From Paraburkholderia silvatlantica (lineage in GTDB: Bacteria > Pseudomonadota > Gammaproteobacteria > Burkholderiales > Burkholderiaceae): 64,000 bases of DNA. The position numbers were made by a program, and so were the translations under genes. Shown in pieces: positions 41,783 to 51,166 of this stretch. The DNA is taken from positions 1-64,000 of the forward strand of contig NZ_QEOL01000024.1 in assembly GCF_003096715.1 (NCBI RefSeq). The letters are read 5' to 3'. The notes under the pieces were generated by a model that had not been told where the DNA came from, did not search any database, and worked only from the letters and a program-made list of their open reading frames with translations. Each line of letters opens with the position of its first letter. The stretch's first letter is position 1.

Positions 41783-41848
41783 TGTTTTCGGCTGGGTTTG
41801 TGGGTTGCGTCGCGCTTCTTCCCATGGCGGCGTTTTTTCATTTTCAGT

Positions 41849-41862
41849 AGTGTATATGCACA
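41849..41862. promoter_or_regulatory. Palindrome 2 upstream of the efflux operon
   Basis: AGTGTATATGCACA matches palindrome 1 at 12 of 14 positions and lies 11 bases before the emrA start codon. It is a good position for MarR repression of the efflux genes. Confidence 0.6.
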
Positions 41863-41872
41863 GGTAAACGTC

Positions 41873-42958
41873 ATGTCGAGTCCTTCCACTCCCGTCGCGG
41901 TCGAGCCGACCCAGGCGCCAGAGCGTACGCGCATCTCGCGCATGCGTCTCGCGCTAGGCGCGGTCGCTCTCGTGCTGGCGGCTGCCGCCGGCTACTGGTT
42001 CTTCGTGCTGCGCTTCGTCGAGACCACCGACGACGCCTACGTGGGCGGCAACGTCACCGTGATGGCGCCGCGCGTGAGCGGCTTCGTCGCCGATATTCCC
42101 GTGCAGGACAACCAACGCGTGCACGCGGGCCAGGTACTGTTGCGTCTCGACTCGCGCGACTACGATGCGAAGCTCGCCCAGGCCAACGCGGAGCTTGCGA
42201 GCGCGCGCGCTGCGGTCGACGAATTGCAGGCGAGGCGCACGTTGCAGGAAGCGGTGATCAACCAGCATCAGGCCGAAGTGCGCGCCTCGAATGCGGAACT
42301 GACGCGCAGCGGCCAGGACCAGACGCGCTACCGCGAGCTGGTGAAGGACGACGCGGTCTCGAACCAACTGGTCGAGCGTGCGGATTCCGACTACGCGAAG
42401 GCGCAGGCGTCGGTTGCGCAAAGCGCAGCGGCGGTGCTGGCCGCGCAACGCCAGCTCGACGTGCTGGCCGCGCAGATCAACGATGCGCAGGCGCGTGTCG
42501 CAACGGCCGAGGCCAGCCAGCGCCTCGCGCAACTGAACGTCGAATACACGACGTTGACCGCGCCCGTGGACGGCTACATCGGCAATCGCACGGCGCGCGT
42601 GGGCACGCTTGCAAACGTGGGCGCGCCGCTGCTTACCGTGGTGCCTGCCACCGGCCTGTGGGTGGACGCGAACTTCAAGGAAGACCAACTGAAGAAGATG
42701 CACGCCGGCGATCGCGCCGACGTGACGCTCGACGCGGCCAGCGGCACGCTGCACGGCACCGTGGAGAGCCTCGCGCCCGCCACGGGGGCGACCTTCAGCG
42801 TGCTGCCGCCCGAGAACGCCACGGGCAACTTCACGAAGATCGTGCAGCGCGTGCCGGTGCGCATCCGCATCGACGCGAATGCGCCGGCGGACCTGCAAGC
42901 CGCGCTGCGGCCCGGTCTTTCGGCAACCGTGAAAGTGCATCTCACGCAAGCGCATTGA
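41873..42958 (+). CDS. emrA: EmrA-type membrane fusion (HlyD) protein
   Basis: A 361-residue periplasmic adaptor of a tripartite efflux pump. One N-terminal membrane helix at about 25-46 (LALGAVALVLAAAAGYWFFVLRF) is followed by the biotinyl-lipoyl half FVETTDDAYVGGNVTVMAPRVSGFVADIPVQDNQRV, a coiled-coil hairpin (about 95-200), the second lipoyl half (TTLTAPVDGYIGNRTARVG), and the beta-barrel with WVDANFKEDQLKKMHAGDRADV. It links the EmrB-type pump to the outer-membrane channel encoded downstream. Likely in one operon with emrB and the NodT gene. Confidence 0.9.
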   Translation: MSSPSTPVAVEPTQAPERTRISRMRLALGAVALVLAAAAGYWFFVLRFVETTDDAYVGGNVTVMAPRVSGFVADIPVQDNQRVHAGQVLLRLDSRDYDAKLAQANAELASARAAVDELQARRTLQEAVINQHQAEVRASNAELTRSGQDQTRYRELVKDDAVSNQLVERADSDYAKAQASVAQSAAAVLAAQRQLDVLAAQINDAQARVATAEASQRLAQLNVEYTTLTAPVDGYIGNRTARVGTLANVGAPLLTVVPATGLWVDANFKEDQLKKMHAGDRADVTLDAASGTLHGTVESLAPATGATFSVLPPENATGNFTKIVQRVPVRIRIDANAPADLQAALRPGLSATVKVHLTQAH

Positions 42959-42971
42959 AGGGGCTACGACG

Positions 42972-44558
42972 ATGGACGCCACGACAAGCGCCGACCCGAC
43001 GCTCGCTCCGCATCTTCAACCGATGGCGCAACGCGCCTTCGCCTTTGCGCTCATGTGCATCGGCTTCTTCATGGCCACGCTCGACATCCAGATCGTCGCT
43101 TCGTCGCTGCGCGACATCGGCGGCGGTCTTTCCGCGAGCCAGGACGAGCTTTCATGGGTGCAAACGGCCTACCTGATTGCCGAGATCATGGTGATTCCCA
43201 TGTCGGGCTGGCTCTCGAAGGTGTTTTCCACGCGCTGGCTCTTCGTGGCCTCCGCGGTGGGCTTCACCGTCACGAGCATGCTGTGCGGCCTCGCCTGGGA
43301 CATCAATTCGATGATCGTGTTCCGCGGCCTGCAAGGCGCGCTCGGCGCGGCGATGATCCCCACCGTGTTCACCACGGCTTTCGTGCTCTTTCCCGGCAAG
43401 CAGCGCCTCGTTGCCTCCACGACGATCGGCGCGCTCGCCTCGCTCGCGCCCACGCTCGGGCCCGTGATCGGCGGCTGGATCACCGATCAATGGTCGTGGC
43501 ATTGGCTCTTCTATCTGAACCTCGTGCCGGGTATTGCGGTGGCCGCGCTGGTGCCCAAATACGTGAACATCGACAAACCCGATCTTTCGCTTCTCAAACG
43601 CGGCGACTATCCCGGCATCGCGCTCATGTGCGGCTTTCTCGGCTGCCTCGAATACGTGCTCGAAGAAGGCCCGCGCAAGAACTGGTTCGGCGACGACGTG
43701 ATCGTCGCCTGTACCTGGATCTCGGCGATCTGCGGCTTTCTCTTCATCGTTCACGCGCTCACGGCGAAGGACCCGATCGTCGATCTGCGCGCGCTGCTCG
43801 TGCGCAACTTCGGCATTGGCAGCCTGCTTTCGTTTGTCACGGGCATCGGCATTTTCGTGGCCGTTTATCTCACGCCGCTCTTTCTCGCGGAAGTGCGCGG
43901 CTATAGTTCGCTGCAAATCGGCTTGTCGCTGCTTTCGGTGGGTGTGTTCCAGTTGCTCGCGCTGGGTGCCTATGCCTTCGCCACGCGTTATTTCAGCATG
44001 CGGGCGCTGATGCTGTTCGGGCTGGTCTGCTTCGGGTTGGGCTGCTACCTGTATGTGCCGCTCACGCACGACTGGGGCTGGCAGCAATTTCTCGTGCCGC
44101 AGGCGCTGCGCGGCATTGGCCAGCAGTTCGCCGTTCCGCCCATCGTCACGATGTCGCTCGGCTCGCTGCCGCCTTCGCGGCTCAGGTCCGCGAGCGGTCT
44201 CTTCAACCTCATGCGCAATCTGGGCGGCGCGATCGGCATTGCCGTAAGCGCGACGATGCTCAACGACCGGCTCAACTTCCACTATCTGCGCCTGAACGAG
44301 AGCGTGACCGGCGGCGCGCCGCAAGTGCAATGGCTGCTGGCGGGGCGCACTGCGTACTGGTCGTCCGTGGCGGGCAATGCACTCGATGCCGCCGAAGCGG
44401 GGCTCGCGCAACTGCATGCACTGGTTCTGCGCGAAGCGCTCGTGATGACGTTCTCCGATACGTTCTTCGTGCTCTCGCTATGTTTCCTGGTCGCCATTGC
44501 GAGCGTGGCGTTCTCAAAGCCGATTTCGCTGGGCGGCCCGCCGCCCGACGCCCATTGA
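42972..44558 (+). CDS. emrB: EmrB-type drug:H+ antiporter, DHA2 family MFS
   Basis: A 528-residue, 14-helix MFS transporter. DHA2 features are MATLDIQIVASSLRDIGGGLSASQDELSWVQTAYLIAE, the motif C-like stretch (TLGPVIGGWITDQWSWHWLFYLNLVPG) and a long C-terminal helix. It exports hydrophobic or organic-acid compounds through the EmrA/NodT conduit. It starts 13 bases after emrA. The nearby aromatic catabolic genes and MarR regulator suggest aromatic acids as substrates, but that is inference. Confidence 0.9.
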   Translation: MDATTSADPTLAPHLQPMAQRAFAFALMCIGFFMATLDIQIVASSLRDIGGGLSASQDELSWVQTAYLIAEIMVIPMSGWLSKVFSTRWLFVASAVGFTVTSMLCGLAWDINSMIVFRGLQGALGAAMIPTVFTTAFVLFPGKQRLVASTTIGALASLAPTLGPVIGGWITDQWSWHWLFYLNLVPGIAVAALVPKYVNIDKPDLSLLKRGDYPGIALMCGFLGCLEYVLEEGPRKNWFGDDVIVACTWISAICGFLFIVHALTAKDPIVDLRALLVRNFGIGSLLSFVTGIGIFVAVYLTPLFLAEVRGYSSLQIGLSLLSVGVFQLLALGAYAFATRYFSMRALMLFGLVCFGLGCYLYVPLTHDWGWQQFLVPQALRGIGQQFAVPPIVTMSLGSLPPSRLRSASGLFNLMRNLGGAIGIAVSATMLNDRLNFHYLRLNESVTGGAPQVQWLLAGRTAYWSSVAGNALDAAEAGLAQLHALVLREALVMTFSDTFFVLSLCFLVAIASVAFSKPISLGGPPPDAH

Positions 44559-44566
44559 GGTGACTT

Positions 44567-46030
44567 ATGACAACCCCTGAACGCTCATCGACGCCCATGC
44601 GTCTCGCACTCTCGCTGCTTTGCGCCGCCGTGCTCGCCGCATGCGCGGTGCAGCCCGCGCAGCACCCCGATCTGCCCGCCACGGTGCACGAAACGGCGCC
44701 GGCGGCTTGGCGTATCGACGCGCCGCAGGACGCCATCGAAGCGCGCGCCTGGTGGGCGCAATTCGGCGACCCGACACTGGACACGCTGCTCGCAACAGTG
44801 CTCGAAGGCAACCTCGACTTGCAGGCCGCCGCCGAACGCGTGAAGCAGGCGCAGTCGATCACGACGCAAAAGCGCGCGGCGCTGCTGCCGCAACTCGACT
44901 TCACCGCGCAAGGCGCCTATACGCGGCAGAACACGCCGCCTCCGCTCGGCTATGTGAAGCAGGCCGGCGCGGGCCTCGCGTTGAGCTGGTCGCCCGACGT
45001 GTTCGGCGGCGAGCGGCTCGACCTGCTCGCGGCGCAAGCGAACCTCGTGGGCCAGAAGCATGCGCTCGATGCGGTGCGTCTCGCGCTCGCGGCGAATACG
45101 GCCTCGGCGTACGTCGATCTGCGCTATGCGCAGGCAGAGTTGAAGATCCTTCAGGATAACCTGGCGATTCGCAAACGTACCTTGCTGCTCACGCAAGACC
45201 GCCTGAAATACGGCCTGTCCACGCAACTGGACGTGGCGCGCGCGCAAACGCAGCTAAGCGAACTGCAAGCGCGTATTCCGCGTGCGCAGGCCAGCATCGA
45301 TCACCAGTTGAACCTGATCGCGGTGTACACGGGGCGCACGCCGGAGTCGGTGGCGCAGCTCGCGCTCGCGCAAACGGCGCCCATTCCCGGCGCGCCCGCG
45401 AGCGTGCCGCAGATGCTGCCTTCCGAGGCGCTGCTGCGCCGCCCCGACGTGCAGGCCGCCTACGCCACCGTGCAGCAGCGCGCGGCGGAAGTGGGCGTGG
45501 CGCGCGCCGAGCGTTATCCGAAGTTCACGCTCAATCTCACGGATGGCATTCTCGCGGCGTCCTACCTCGGCATGCCCACGCTCACGGACAACCTCTTTAG
45601 CGCGGCGCTCGGCGCGACGAGTCCGATCTTCAACGCGGGGCGCATCACGGCCGACATCGACCAGAGCGAGAGCCGCATGCGCGAGTCGCAATTGAATCTG
45701 CAGGAGACGATGCTGCAGGCTTTGCGCGAAGTGGAGGATAGCCGCAGCGATCTCGTGAGCACGGCGAGCCAAACGCAGCAGTTGAACGACGCGCTGGCGT
45801 CGTCGGCGCAATCGCTCAAGCTGGCCAACCAGCTCTACAAGGGCGGCGCCGCGGACTTTCTCGACGTGCTGAGCGCGCAGCAAACGTTGCTCGCCGATCA
45901 GGACCTGCTCAACGACGCGCAGCGCGAGCGCGCGCTCGCGGCGGTGGCGCTCTACCGGTCGCTGGGCGGCGGCTGGAGCCAGAGCGGCGACGTGGTGCTC
46001 GCGCAGGAAACGCCGGCGCGCGGCGGCTAG
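44567..46030 (+). CDS. NodT-family outer-membrane efflux lipoprotein
   Basis: A 487-residue TolC-like channel. The signal peptide has a lipobox LAAC with lipid-anchored Cys26. Two outer-membrane-factor repeats are visible: WWAQFGDPTLDTLLATVLEGNLDLQAA, LSWSPDVFGGERLDLLAAQAN, and in the second half SPIFNAGRITADIDQSESRM. GAGGTGACTT precedes the ATG. It completes the MarR-controlled EmrA-EmrB-NodT export system, with 8 bases to emrB. Confidence 0.9.
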   Translation: MTTPERSSTPMRLALSLLCAAVLAACAVQPAQHPDLPATVHETAPAAWRIDAPQDAIEARAWWAQFGDPTLDTLLATVLEGNLDLQAAAERVKQAQSITTQKRAALLPQLDFTAQGAYTRQNTPPPLGYVKQAGAGLALSWSPDVFGGERLDLLAAQANLVGQKHALDAVRLALAANTASAYVDLRYAQAELKILQDNLAIRKRTLLLTQDRLKYGLSTQLDVARAQTQLSELQARIPRAQASIDHQLNLIAVYTGRTPESVAQLALAQTAPIPGAPASVPQMLPSEALLRRPDVQAAYATVQQRAAEVGVARAERYPKFTLNLTDGILAASYLGMPTLTDNLFSAALGATSPIFNAGRITADIDQSESRMRESQLNLQETMLQALREVEDSRSDLVSTASQTQQLNDALASSAQSLKLANQLYKGGAADFLDVLSAQQTLLADQDLLNDAQRERALAAVALYRSLGGGWSQSGDVVLAQETPARGG

Positions 46031-46059
46031 TGGGCACGGACAAAGTCATGATCTTGCGC

Positions 46060-46995
46060 TCAAGCGCCGGAAGCCGCTTCGCGAGCCAGCGAGCGCCACT
46101 GCGCGGGCGTCATGCCCACGTGGCGCTTGAAGCCGCGCTGGAACGCGGCGTCCGACTGGTAGCCCACGAATTCGCCGATCCCGGCCACGCTGTCGTTGCC
46201 TTGCGCGAGCATGCGGCCCGCGAGCGTCATGCGGATATCGGTGAGCACGTCGGCGGCCGAGCGGCCGATGGCCTCGTCGAAGTGCCGCGCGAATGTCGCG
46301 CGCGACATGTGGCAAAGCTCGGCGAGCTCGGGCAGTGTCCAGGGCTTGCCGGGCGCTTCGAACATGGCGTCGATGGCGGGTTGCAGGCGTGGCCGCTGCG
46401 CGAGCGCGAGCAGGCCGCGCGGCGGCGCGTCGCCGGCGCTGGCGTAGCGCAGCGTGAGCCCGAAGAGCGCGCCCGAAAGATGGTTCACGAGCGACTCGCT
46501 GCCCGGCGCCGCCTCATACGCTTCGTCGCGCAACAGCGCGATCAGGCGCACGAGCCGTTCTGGCGCCTGCGCGCCGTCCCGTGCGCTATGCACGACGAGG
46601 CGCGCGGGCAGATTCTCGCGCAGCAGGCGCGGCGGTACGGCGGGCAGCAGGAAGCGGCCGCACAGGACGTCGGCGGCGGCGCCATCGCCCGCATTGGTTT
46701 CGATGCTCACGCCGTTCTCCATTCGCCTCGCAACCGCGGCGGGCGCCGCGCCGCTGCCGTCGTGCAGCACGTGCGCGCTGCCCGAGGGAAACAGCACGAT
46801 GTCCCCCGCATGGAGCGCAACGGGCGCGCCGTGCGCATCCTCGACGATGGCGCGCCCCGCAACCAGCACGTGATAGCGGATCTCGCGCTCCTTCGCGCCG
46901 GGTTCGTCGATGCGCCAGGGCGCGCCGAAATGGCAGCGCACGTCGAGGCGGCCGGCAACGGGCATCAGTGCGAGAAGGCGGCTCAGCAGATCCAT
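46060..46995 (-). CDS. AraC-family regulator with cupin sensor (cupin_6)
   Basis: A 311-residue regulator. The N-terminal cupin domain (MDLLSRLLALMPVAGRLDVR, GDIVLFPSGSAHVLHDG) is followed by the C-terminal AraC double HTH: WTLPELAELCHMSRATFARHFDEAIGRSAADVLTDIRM and VAGIGEFVGYQSDAAFQRGFKRHVGMTPAQWR. It is divergent from the AhpD-like gene at 47145, a frequent pairing in which this AraC type activates the neighbour. The start at 46995 removes an upstream non-family leader. Confidence 0.88.
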   Translation of the reverse strand: MDLLSRLLALMPVAGRLDVRCHFGAPWRIDEPGAKEREIRYHVLVAGRAIVEDAHGAPVALHAGDIVLFPSGSAHVLHDGSGAAPAAVARRMENGVSIETNAGDGAAADVLCGRFLLPAVPPRLLRENLPARLVVHSARDGAQAPERLVRLIALLRDEAYEAAPGSESLVNHLSGALFGLTLRYASAGDAPPRGLLALAQRPRLQPAIDAMFEAPGKPWTLPELAELCHMSRATFARHFDEAIGRSAADVLTDIRMTLAGRMLAQGNDSVAGIGEFVGYQSDAAFQRGFKRHVGMTPAQWRSLAREAASGA

Positions 46996-47024
46996 GGTGA
47001 GTGGGTGAGACGATGGAGCATGAA

Positions 47025-47064
47025 GTCGCGCCATTCTGGCATTAAAAGCGCGACGGTGCGCGAC
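47025..47064. promoter_or_regulatory. Candidate AraC binding repeats in the divergent promoter
   Basis: GTCGCGC at 47025, then GCGCGAC at 47048 and again at 47058. The last two are direct repeats 10 bases apart, about one helical turn. The arrangement suits an AraC-type dimer. Assigned by repetition and position only. Confidence 0.35.
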
Positions 47065-47144
47065 TAGACTGCATCCATGCCATCGACGATGGCAGCGCGA
47101 CACAGACACCCGCTCGCGACCCTGCAACGTTAAAGGAGCCAAAC

Positions 47145-47681
47145 ATGTCCCGTCTTTCCGCCATCAAGCCTGAAGCCGCCACCGGCGCCGCCGCCGAAAT
47201 CTTTGCCAAGATCCGCAAGGCCGTGGGCAAGGTGCCCAACGCCTACGCCACCATCGGCACACATAGCCCCGAAGCGCTGGGCGCGCTGCTGGGCGTCGAG
47301 GCCGTGATTTCCTCCGGCACGCTGTCGAAGCCCGACATCGAAGCGATCAAGCTCGCGGTAAGCGAAGTGGCGGGTTGTGACTACTGTCTCGCGGCACACA
47401 CGCTGGCGGGCAAGTTTGCCGGGCTCGCGCCGGAAACGATGAAGGCGGTCCGCGCAGGCGATGCGACCGGCGACGCGAAGCGCGATGCGCTCGTGCACTT
47501 CGTCCGCTTGCTGGTGACCACGCACGGCACGGTGCCGGAAGCGGAAGTGAGCGCGATTCGCGAAGCCGGTTATACCGAGCGCCAGATCGTGGAAATCGCG
47601 CTCGCCGTGACGTCGATTACGTTCACGAACCTCGTGAACCGCATCAACGATACGACGCTGGATTTTCCGGCCGCGCCGTAA
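47145..47681 (+). CDS. Carboxymuconolactone decarboxylase/AhpD-like CxxC protein
   Basis: A 178-residue AhpD-like protein. The redox motif is EVAGCDYCLAAH (Cys78, Cys81, His85), which in AhpD-type proteins gives peroxidase-linked thiol activity. NAYATIGTHSPEALGALLGVE precedes it. The name carboxymuconolactone decarboxylase reflects the fold only; the CxxC motif favours a peroxide or electrophile defence role. Divergent from the cupin-AraC regulator, its probable activator. AAAGGAGCCAAAC precedes the start. Confidence 0.88.
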   Translation: MSRLSAIKPEAATGAAAEIFAKIRKAVGKVPNAYATIGTHSPEALGALLGVEAVISSGTLSKPDIEAIKLAVSEVAGCDYCLAAHTLAGKFAGLAPETMKAVRAGDATGDAKRDALVHFVRLLVTTHGTVPEAEVSAIREAGYTERQIVEIALAVTSITFTNLVNRINDTTLDFPAAP

Positions 47682-47776
47682 CGTAACAGCAACGGTTTTA
47701 CCAACCCGCGTGCGCTTGACACGACATTAATCGTGCCAGCGCACGCGAGCGCATGTTCCACAAAATCGTTTGAAGG

Positions 47777-47790
47777 TGTGCATATGCATA
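47777..47790. promoter_or_regulatory. Palindrome 3 upstream of the thiolase-marR operon
   Basis: TGTGCATATGCATA matches palindrome 1 at 13 of 14 positions. It lies 45 bases before the thiolase start, a likely operator for the MarR at 49079, for the one at 41351, or for both. Confidence 0.65.
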
Positions 47791-47834
47791 CATAGACTGT
47801 GGGTGGAACGGTGCATATCAAAGGAGAGTCGACC

Positions 47835-49028
47835 ATGAGCAAGATGAATTCGCGCGAGATCGTTTTGTGCCAGCCGGTGCGTACGGCAATTGGCGGATTC
47901 AACGGTGCGTTCAAGGGCGTGCCGGCCACGGAGCTGGGCGCGGCGGCGGTGCGCGAAACGCTCGCGCGCGCGAAGCTCGACCCGGCGCGGCTCGGGTCCG
48001 TGGTGCTCGGCAACGTGATCCAGGCGGGCAACAAGATGAATCCCGCGCGTCAGGCCGAGCTTGGCGGCGGCGTGCCGGTTCAGGTGCCCGCGCTCACGGT
48101 GAATCGCGTGTGCGGCTCCGGCGCGCAAGCCATTGCGAGCGCCGCGCAGGAGGTGATGCTGGGTCTTGCCGACGTCGCGCTCGCGGGCGGCATGGAGAAC
48201 ATGGACCGCGCGCCGTATTTGCTGGACGGCGGCCGCTGGGGCTATCGCATGGGCAATGCCGAGATTCACGACAGCATGCTGCGCGACGGTCTCGTCGATG
48301 CGTTTTCGGGCCAACATTCGGGCTGGCATACCGAAGACCTCGTGACGCGGGCCGCGCTCACGCGCGCGGAGCAGGACAACTGGGCCGTGCGCTCGCAGCA
48401 GCGCTTTGCTGCCGCACAAGCGGCCGGACGCTTCAGGGAAGAAATCGTCGCGGTGGAGGTCAAGGGCAAGAAGGGCATGGAGCGCATCGACACCGACGAA
48501 GCGCCGCGTCCCGAAACCACGCTCGAGGGACTCGCGAAACTGCGTCCCGCGTTTCGCCCGGACGGCACGATCACGGCGGGCAACGCGCCCGGCCTGAACA
48601 GCGCGGCGAGCGCCATGCTCGTGGCCGAGCGCGGCTTCGCCGAAAGCCAGGGACTCTCGCCGATGGTCAAGCTCGTGGCGTGGGGCGTCGCGGCGGTGGA
48701 GCCGGGCCTGTTCGGCCTGGGTCCCGTGCCCGCCGTGCAGCTCGCGCTGGGGCGCGCCGGCTGGTCGCTTGGCGACGTCGAGCGCTTCGAGATCAACGAG
48801 GCGTTCGCAGCGGTGCCGCTCGCGGTCATGAAGCAACTCGGCATTCCCGAGGACATCGTCAACGTGGAAGGCGGCGCGATCGCGCATGGCCACCCCATCG
48901 GCGCGACGGGCGCGATTCTCACCACGCGCCTCGCATGGTCGATGCAGCGCGATGGGCTGCGTCGCGGCGTCGTGACGCTTTGCATCGGCGGTGGCCAGGG
49001 TATCGCGCTCGCGCTCGAGAAAGTATGA
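47835..49028 (+). CDS. Acetyl-CoA acetyltransferase (thiolase family)
   Basis: A 397-residue thiolase. The nucleophilic Cys93 is in LTVNRVCGSGAQAIASAA, and the C-terminal catalytic His and Cys are in GGAIAHGHPIGATGA and VTLCIGGGQGIA. The family makes or cleaves acetoacetyl-CoA, or a longer beta-ketoacyl-CoA. The start at 47835 follows AAAGGAGAGTCGACC. The marR gene 51 bases downstream suggests a ligand-controlled catabolic unit, perhaps the last steps of an aromatic or fatty-acid route. Confidence 0.9.
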   Translation: MSKMNSREIVLCQPVRTAIGGFNGAFKGVPATELGAAAVRETLARAKLDPARLGSVVLGNVIQAGNKMNPARQAELGGGVPVQVPALTVNRVCGSGAQAIASAAQEVMLGLADVALAGGMENMDRAPYLLDGGRWGYRMGNAEIHDSMLRDGLVDAFSGQHSGWHTEDLVTRAALTRAEQDNWAVRSQQRFAAAQAAGRFREEIVAVEVKGKKGMERIDTDEAPRPETTLEGLAKLRPAFRPDGTITAGNAPGLNSAASAMLVAERGFAESQGLSPMVKLVAWGVAAVEPGLFGLGPVPAVQLALGRAGWSLGDVERFEINEAFAAVPLAVMKQLGIPEDIVNVEGGAIAHGHPIGATGAILTTRLAWSMQRDGLRRGVVTLCIGGGQGIALALEKV

Positions 49029-49078
49029 TGGCCGGGCCACGTGAGGTGGACGGGATTGGGATACAGGCGGGGAACACG

Positions 49079-49513
49079 ATGACGAAGCGGATCATACGCG
49101 AGGAATGCAACTGTTTTGCGCTGCGGCAGGCGGCGCGTTTCGTCACGCAGCTTTACGAGCGGCACCTCTCGCAGGCCGACGTAACGGCCGCGCAGTTCAC
49201 CATCCTCTCCCGCCTCGCGGGCCGGCCCGACGCCACGGCCGCCGAACTCTCCGACGACCTCGTGATGGACCGCACGACGCTCGTGCGGGCGCTCAAGCCG
49301 TTGCAGCGCGACGGCCTCGTGCTCACGGCGGCGGCTGAACACGACACGCGCACGCTGGTCTACCGGCTCTCGGCTGCCGGCTTGCGCCGCTACGACAAGG
49401 CGCATGCGTTATGGCTCGACGCGCAGGCCGAGTTCGAGCGGCACATGAAGCGCGAGCGCGCGAAGGCGCTGCGCAGCGAACTGTTTGCCCTGACGAAGGC
49501 CGCCGCGGACTGA
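49079..49513 (+). CDS. MarR-family regulator downstream of the thiolase gene
   Basis: A 144-residue regulator: MTKRIIREECNCFALRQAAR, FVTQLYERHLSQADVTAAQF, DATAAELSDDLVMDRTTLVR, ALKPLQRDGLVLTAAAEHDT. It resembles the MarR at 41351 across the N-terminal block and recognition helix, so the two may share operators. It begins 51 bases after the thiolase stop and probably belongs to the same transcript, controlled from palindrome 3. Confidence 0.88.
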   Translation: MTKRIIREECNCFALRQAARFVTQLYERHLSQADVTAAQFTILSRLAGRPDATAAELSDDLVMDRTTLVRALKPLQRDGLVLTAAAEHDTRTLVYRLSAAGLRRYDKAHALWLDAQAEFERHMKRERAKALRSELFALTKAAAD

Positions 49514-49648
49514 CACGGCATTGACGCGAGCACGCGTCTCGCCAGCCCTCCAGCCCTCCAGGTAAGGCGGTCACGCCAGCGATCAGATCTGGCGCGAAAA
49601 TGGCATCATGAGAATTCCACGAGTCTGACGCTTTGCCGCCGGGTTCTC

Positions 49649-51007
49649 ATGAGACGATTTCGACCGCCGCCGCCTAATTTCCTGCGTGACCACGCGCATC
49701 CAGCCTGGCGCGATATCGCGTTGACCACGCTGCCCGTGGCCCTGTTCTGCGCAGTCGTCGTCGGTCTCGTCTTCTGGCTCGTCGACCCGGCGCCGCCGCG
49801 CGCGATCACGATCAGCGCGGGCCCCGCCGACAGCTCCTTCATGCAGATGGCGCAAGCCTACCGCGCGATCCTCGCGCGCAACGGCGTGACGCTCAAGATC
49901 CTCGAATCGGACGGCTCGGTGCAGAACCTGCAGCGCCTGCTCGATCCGAAGCAACACGTGGATCTCGCGTTTGTTCAGGGCGGCGTCGCCGACGGCCTGG
50001 ATACGCGCTCGCTGATGTCGCTCGGCAGCGTGGCCTATTTGCCTATCATCGTTTTTTATCGCGGCTCGGGCCTCACGCGGCTCTCCGAACTCGACGGCAA
50101 GCGCATCGCCATAGGCCGCGTGGGCAGCGGCACGCGCGAGCTGGCGCTCAAGCTGCTCTCTGCGAACGGCATCGACCCCGGCGGCGACTCCACGTTCCTG
50201 CCGCTCGACGGCATGGACGCGGCCACGGCGCTCGTCTCCGGCCGCGTCGAGGCCGCCATGCTGAGCGGCGACTCGACCACGCGGGGGCTCATGCTGCGTT
50301 TGCTCGACATCCCCGGCATCTCGGTCATGAGCTTCGACGAAGCGGCCGCCTATACGCGGCTCTTTCCGTATCTGGAGAACGTCGACCTGCCGCCCGGCGT
50401 GCTCGATCTGCGCAGGCGCCAGCCACGCGAAACGGTGCACCTGATCGGCCCGACCGTCGAACTCGTCGCGCGCGATACGCTGCATCCCGCGCTCTCCGAT
50501 CTGCTCATCGAAGCGGCGGGAGAGGTGAACGGCGCGCCCGGACTCCTGCAGCGCGAGGGCCAGTTTCCGAGCCCGGCGGTGCACGACTTTCGCGTGAGCG
50601 AGGACGCCACCCGCTACTACAAATCGGGCAAGAGCTTTCTCTATCGTGCGCTGCCGTTCTGGCTTGCGAGCGTGGCGGACCGCTTGCTGGTGCTGCTGCT
50701 GCCGTTGGCCGTACTCGTGATTCCCGCGTTGCGCACGATACCGGCGCTGTATCGCTGGCGCGTGCGTTCGCGCATTTATCGCTATTACGGCGCGCTCATC
50801 GCCATCGAGCGCAACGCGCTCAAGCATACGAACGAAGAAGAGAGGCGTGCGCTGGTCGAGGAGCTTGACGAGATCGAACGTTCGCTCAATACGCTGCGCA
50901 TGCCGCTTGCGTTCGCCGATGCGTTTTACGTGTTGCGCGAACACGTAGGTTTCGTGCGCATGCATTTGCGTGCCAACGAGTCGCAATCGCACTCCGGCGC
51001 GGTCTAA
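49649..51007 (+). CDS. TAXI-family solute-binding protein with membrane anchors
   Basis: A 452-residue protein. An N-terminal membrane helix at about 24-46 is followed by a TAXI-type (TRAP-associated extracytoplasmic immunogenic) binding domain at about 52-330: ITISAGPADSSFMQMAQAYRAILARNGV, LAFVQGGVADG, LDGKRIAIGRVGSGTRELALKLL. A second membrane segment lies at about 345-368 and the tail is basic and coiled-coil. No TRAP membrane subunits (DctQ/DctM) lie next to it, so it may work alone or as a sensor. It appears to be a single gene. Confidence 0.82.
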   Translation: MRRFRPPPPNFLRDHAHPAWRDIALTTLPVALFCAVVVGLVFWLVDPAPPRAITISAGPADSSFMQMAQAYRAILARNGVTLKILESDGSVQNLQRLLDPKQHVDLAFVQGGVADGLDTRSLMSLGSVAYLPIIVFYRGSGLTRLSELDGKRIAIGRVGSGTRELALKLLSANGIDPGGDSTFLPLDGMDAATALVSGRVEAAMLSGDSTTRGLMLRLLDIPGISVMSFDEAAAYTRLFPYLENVDLPPGVLDLRRRQPRETVHLIGPTVELVARDTLHPALSDLLIEAAGEVNGAPGLLQREGQFPSPAVHDFRVSEDATRYYKSGKSFLYRALPFWLASVADRLLVLLLPLAVLVIPALRTIPALYRWRVRSRIYRYYGALIAIERNALKHTNEEERRALVEELDEIERSLNTLRMPLAFADAFYVLREHVGFVRMHLRANESQSHSGAV

Positions 51008-51166
51008 TTCGTATTCACGATATTGTTACGCTCAACGTAGTTTTCCGTCTCGTTGATGCATGCCAACGCCGTCTCGGCTTCGAGACTGTGAGGATCACTT
51101 GAGGTTTGCGAATGTTCGATCCCTGTACATATCAGAACCATTGCTCGTAGCCGGGAGGACCCTGAC

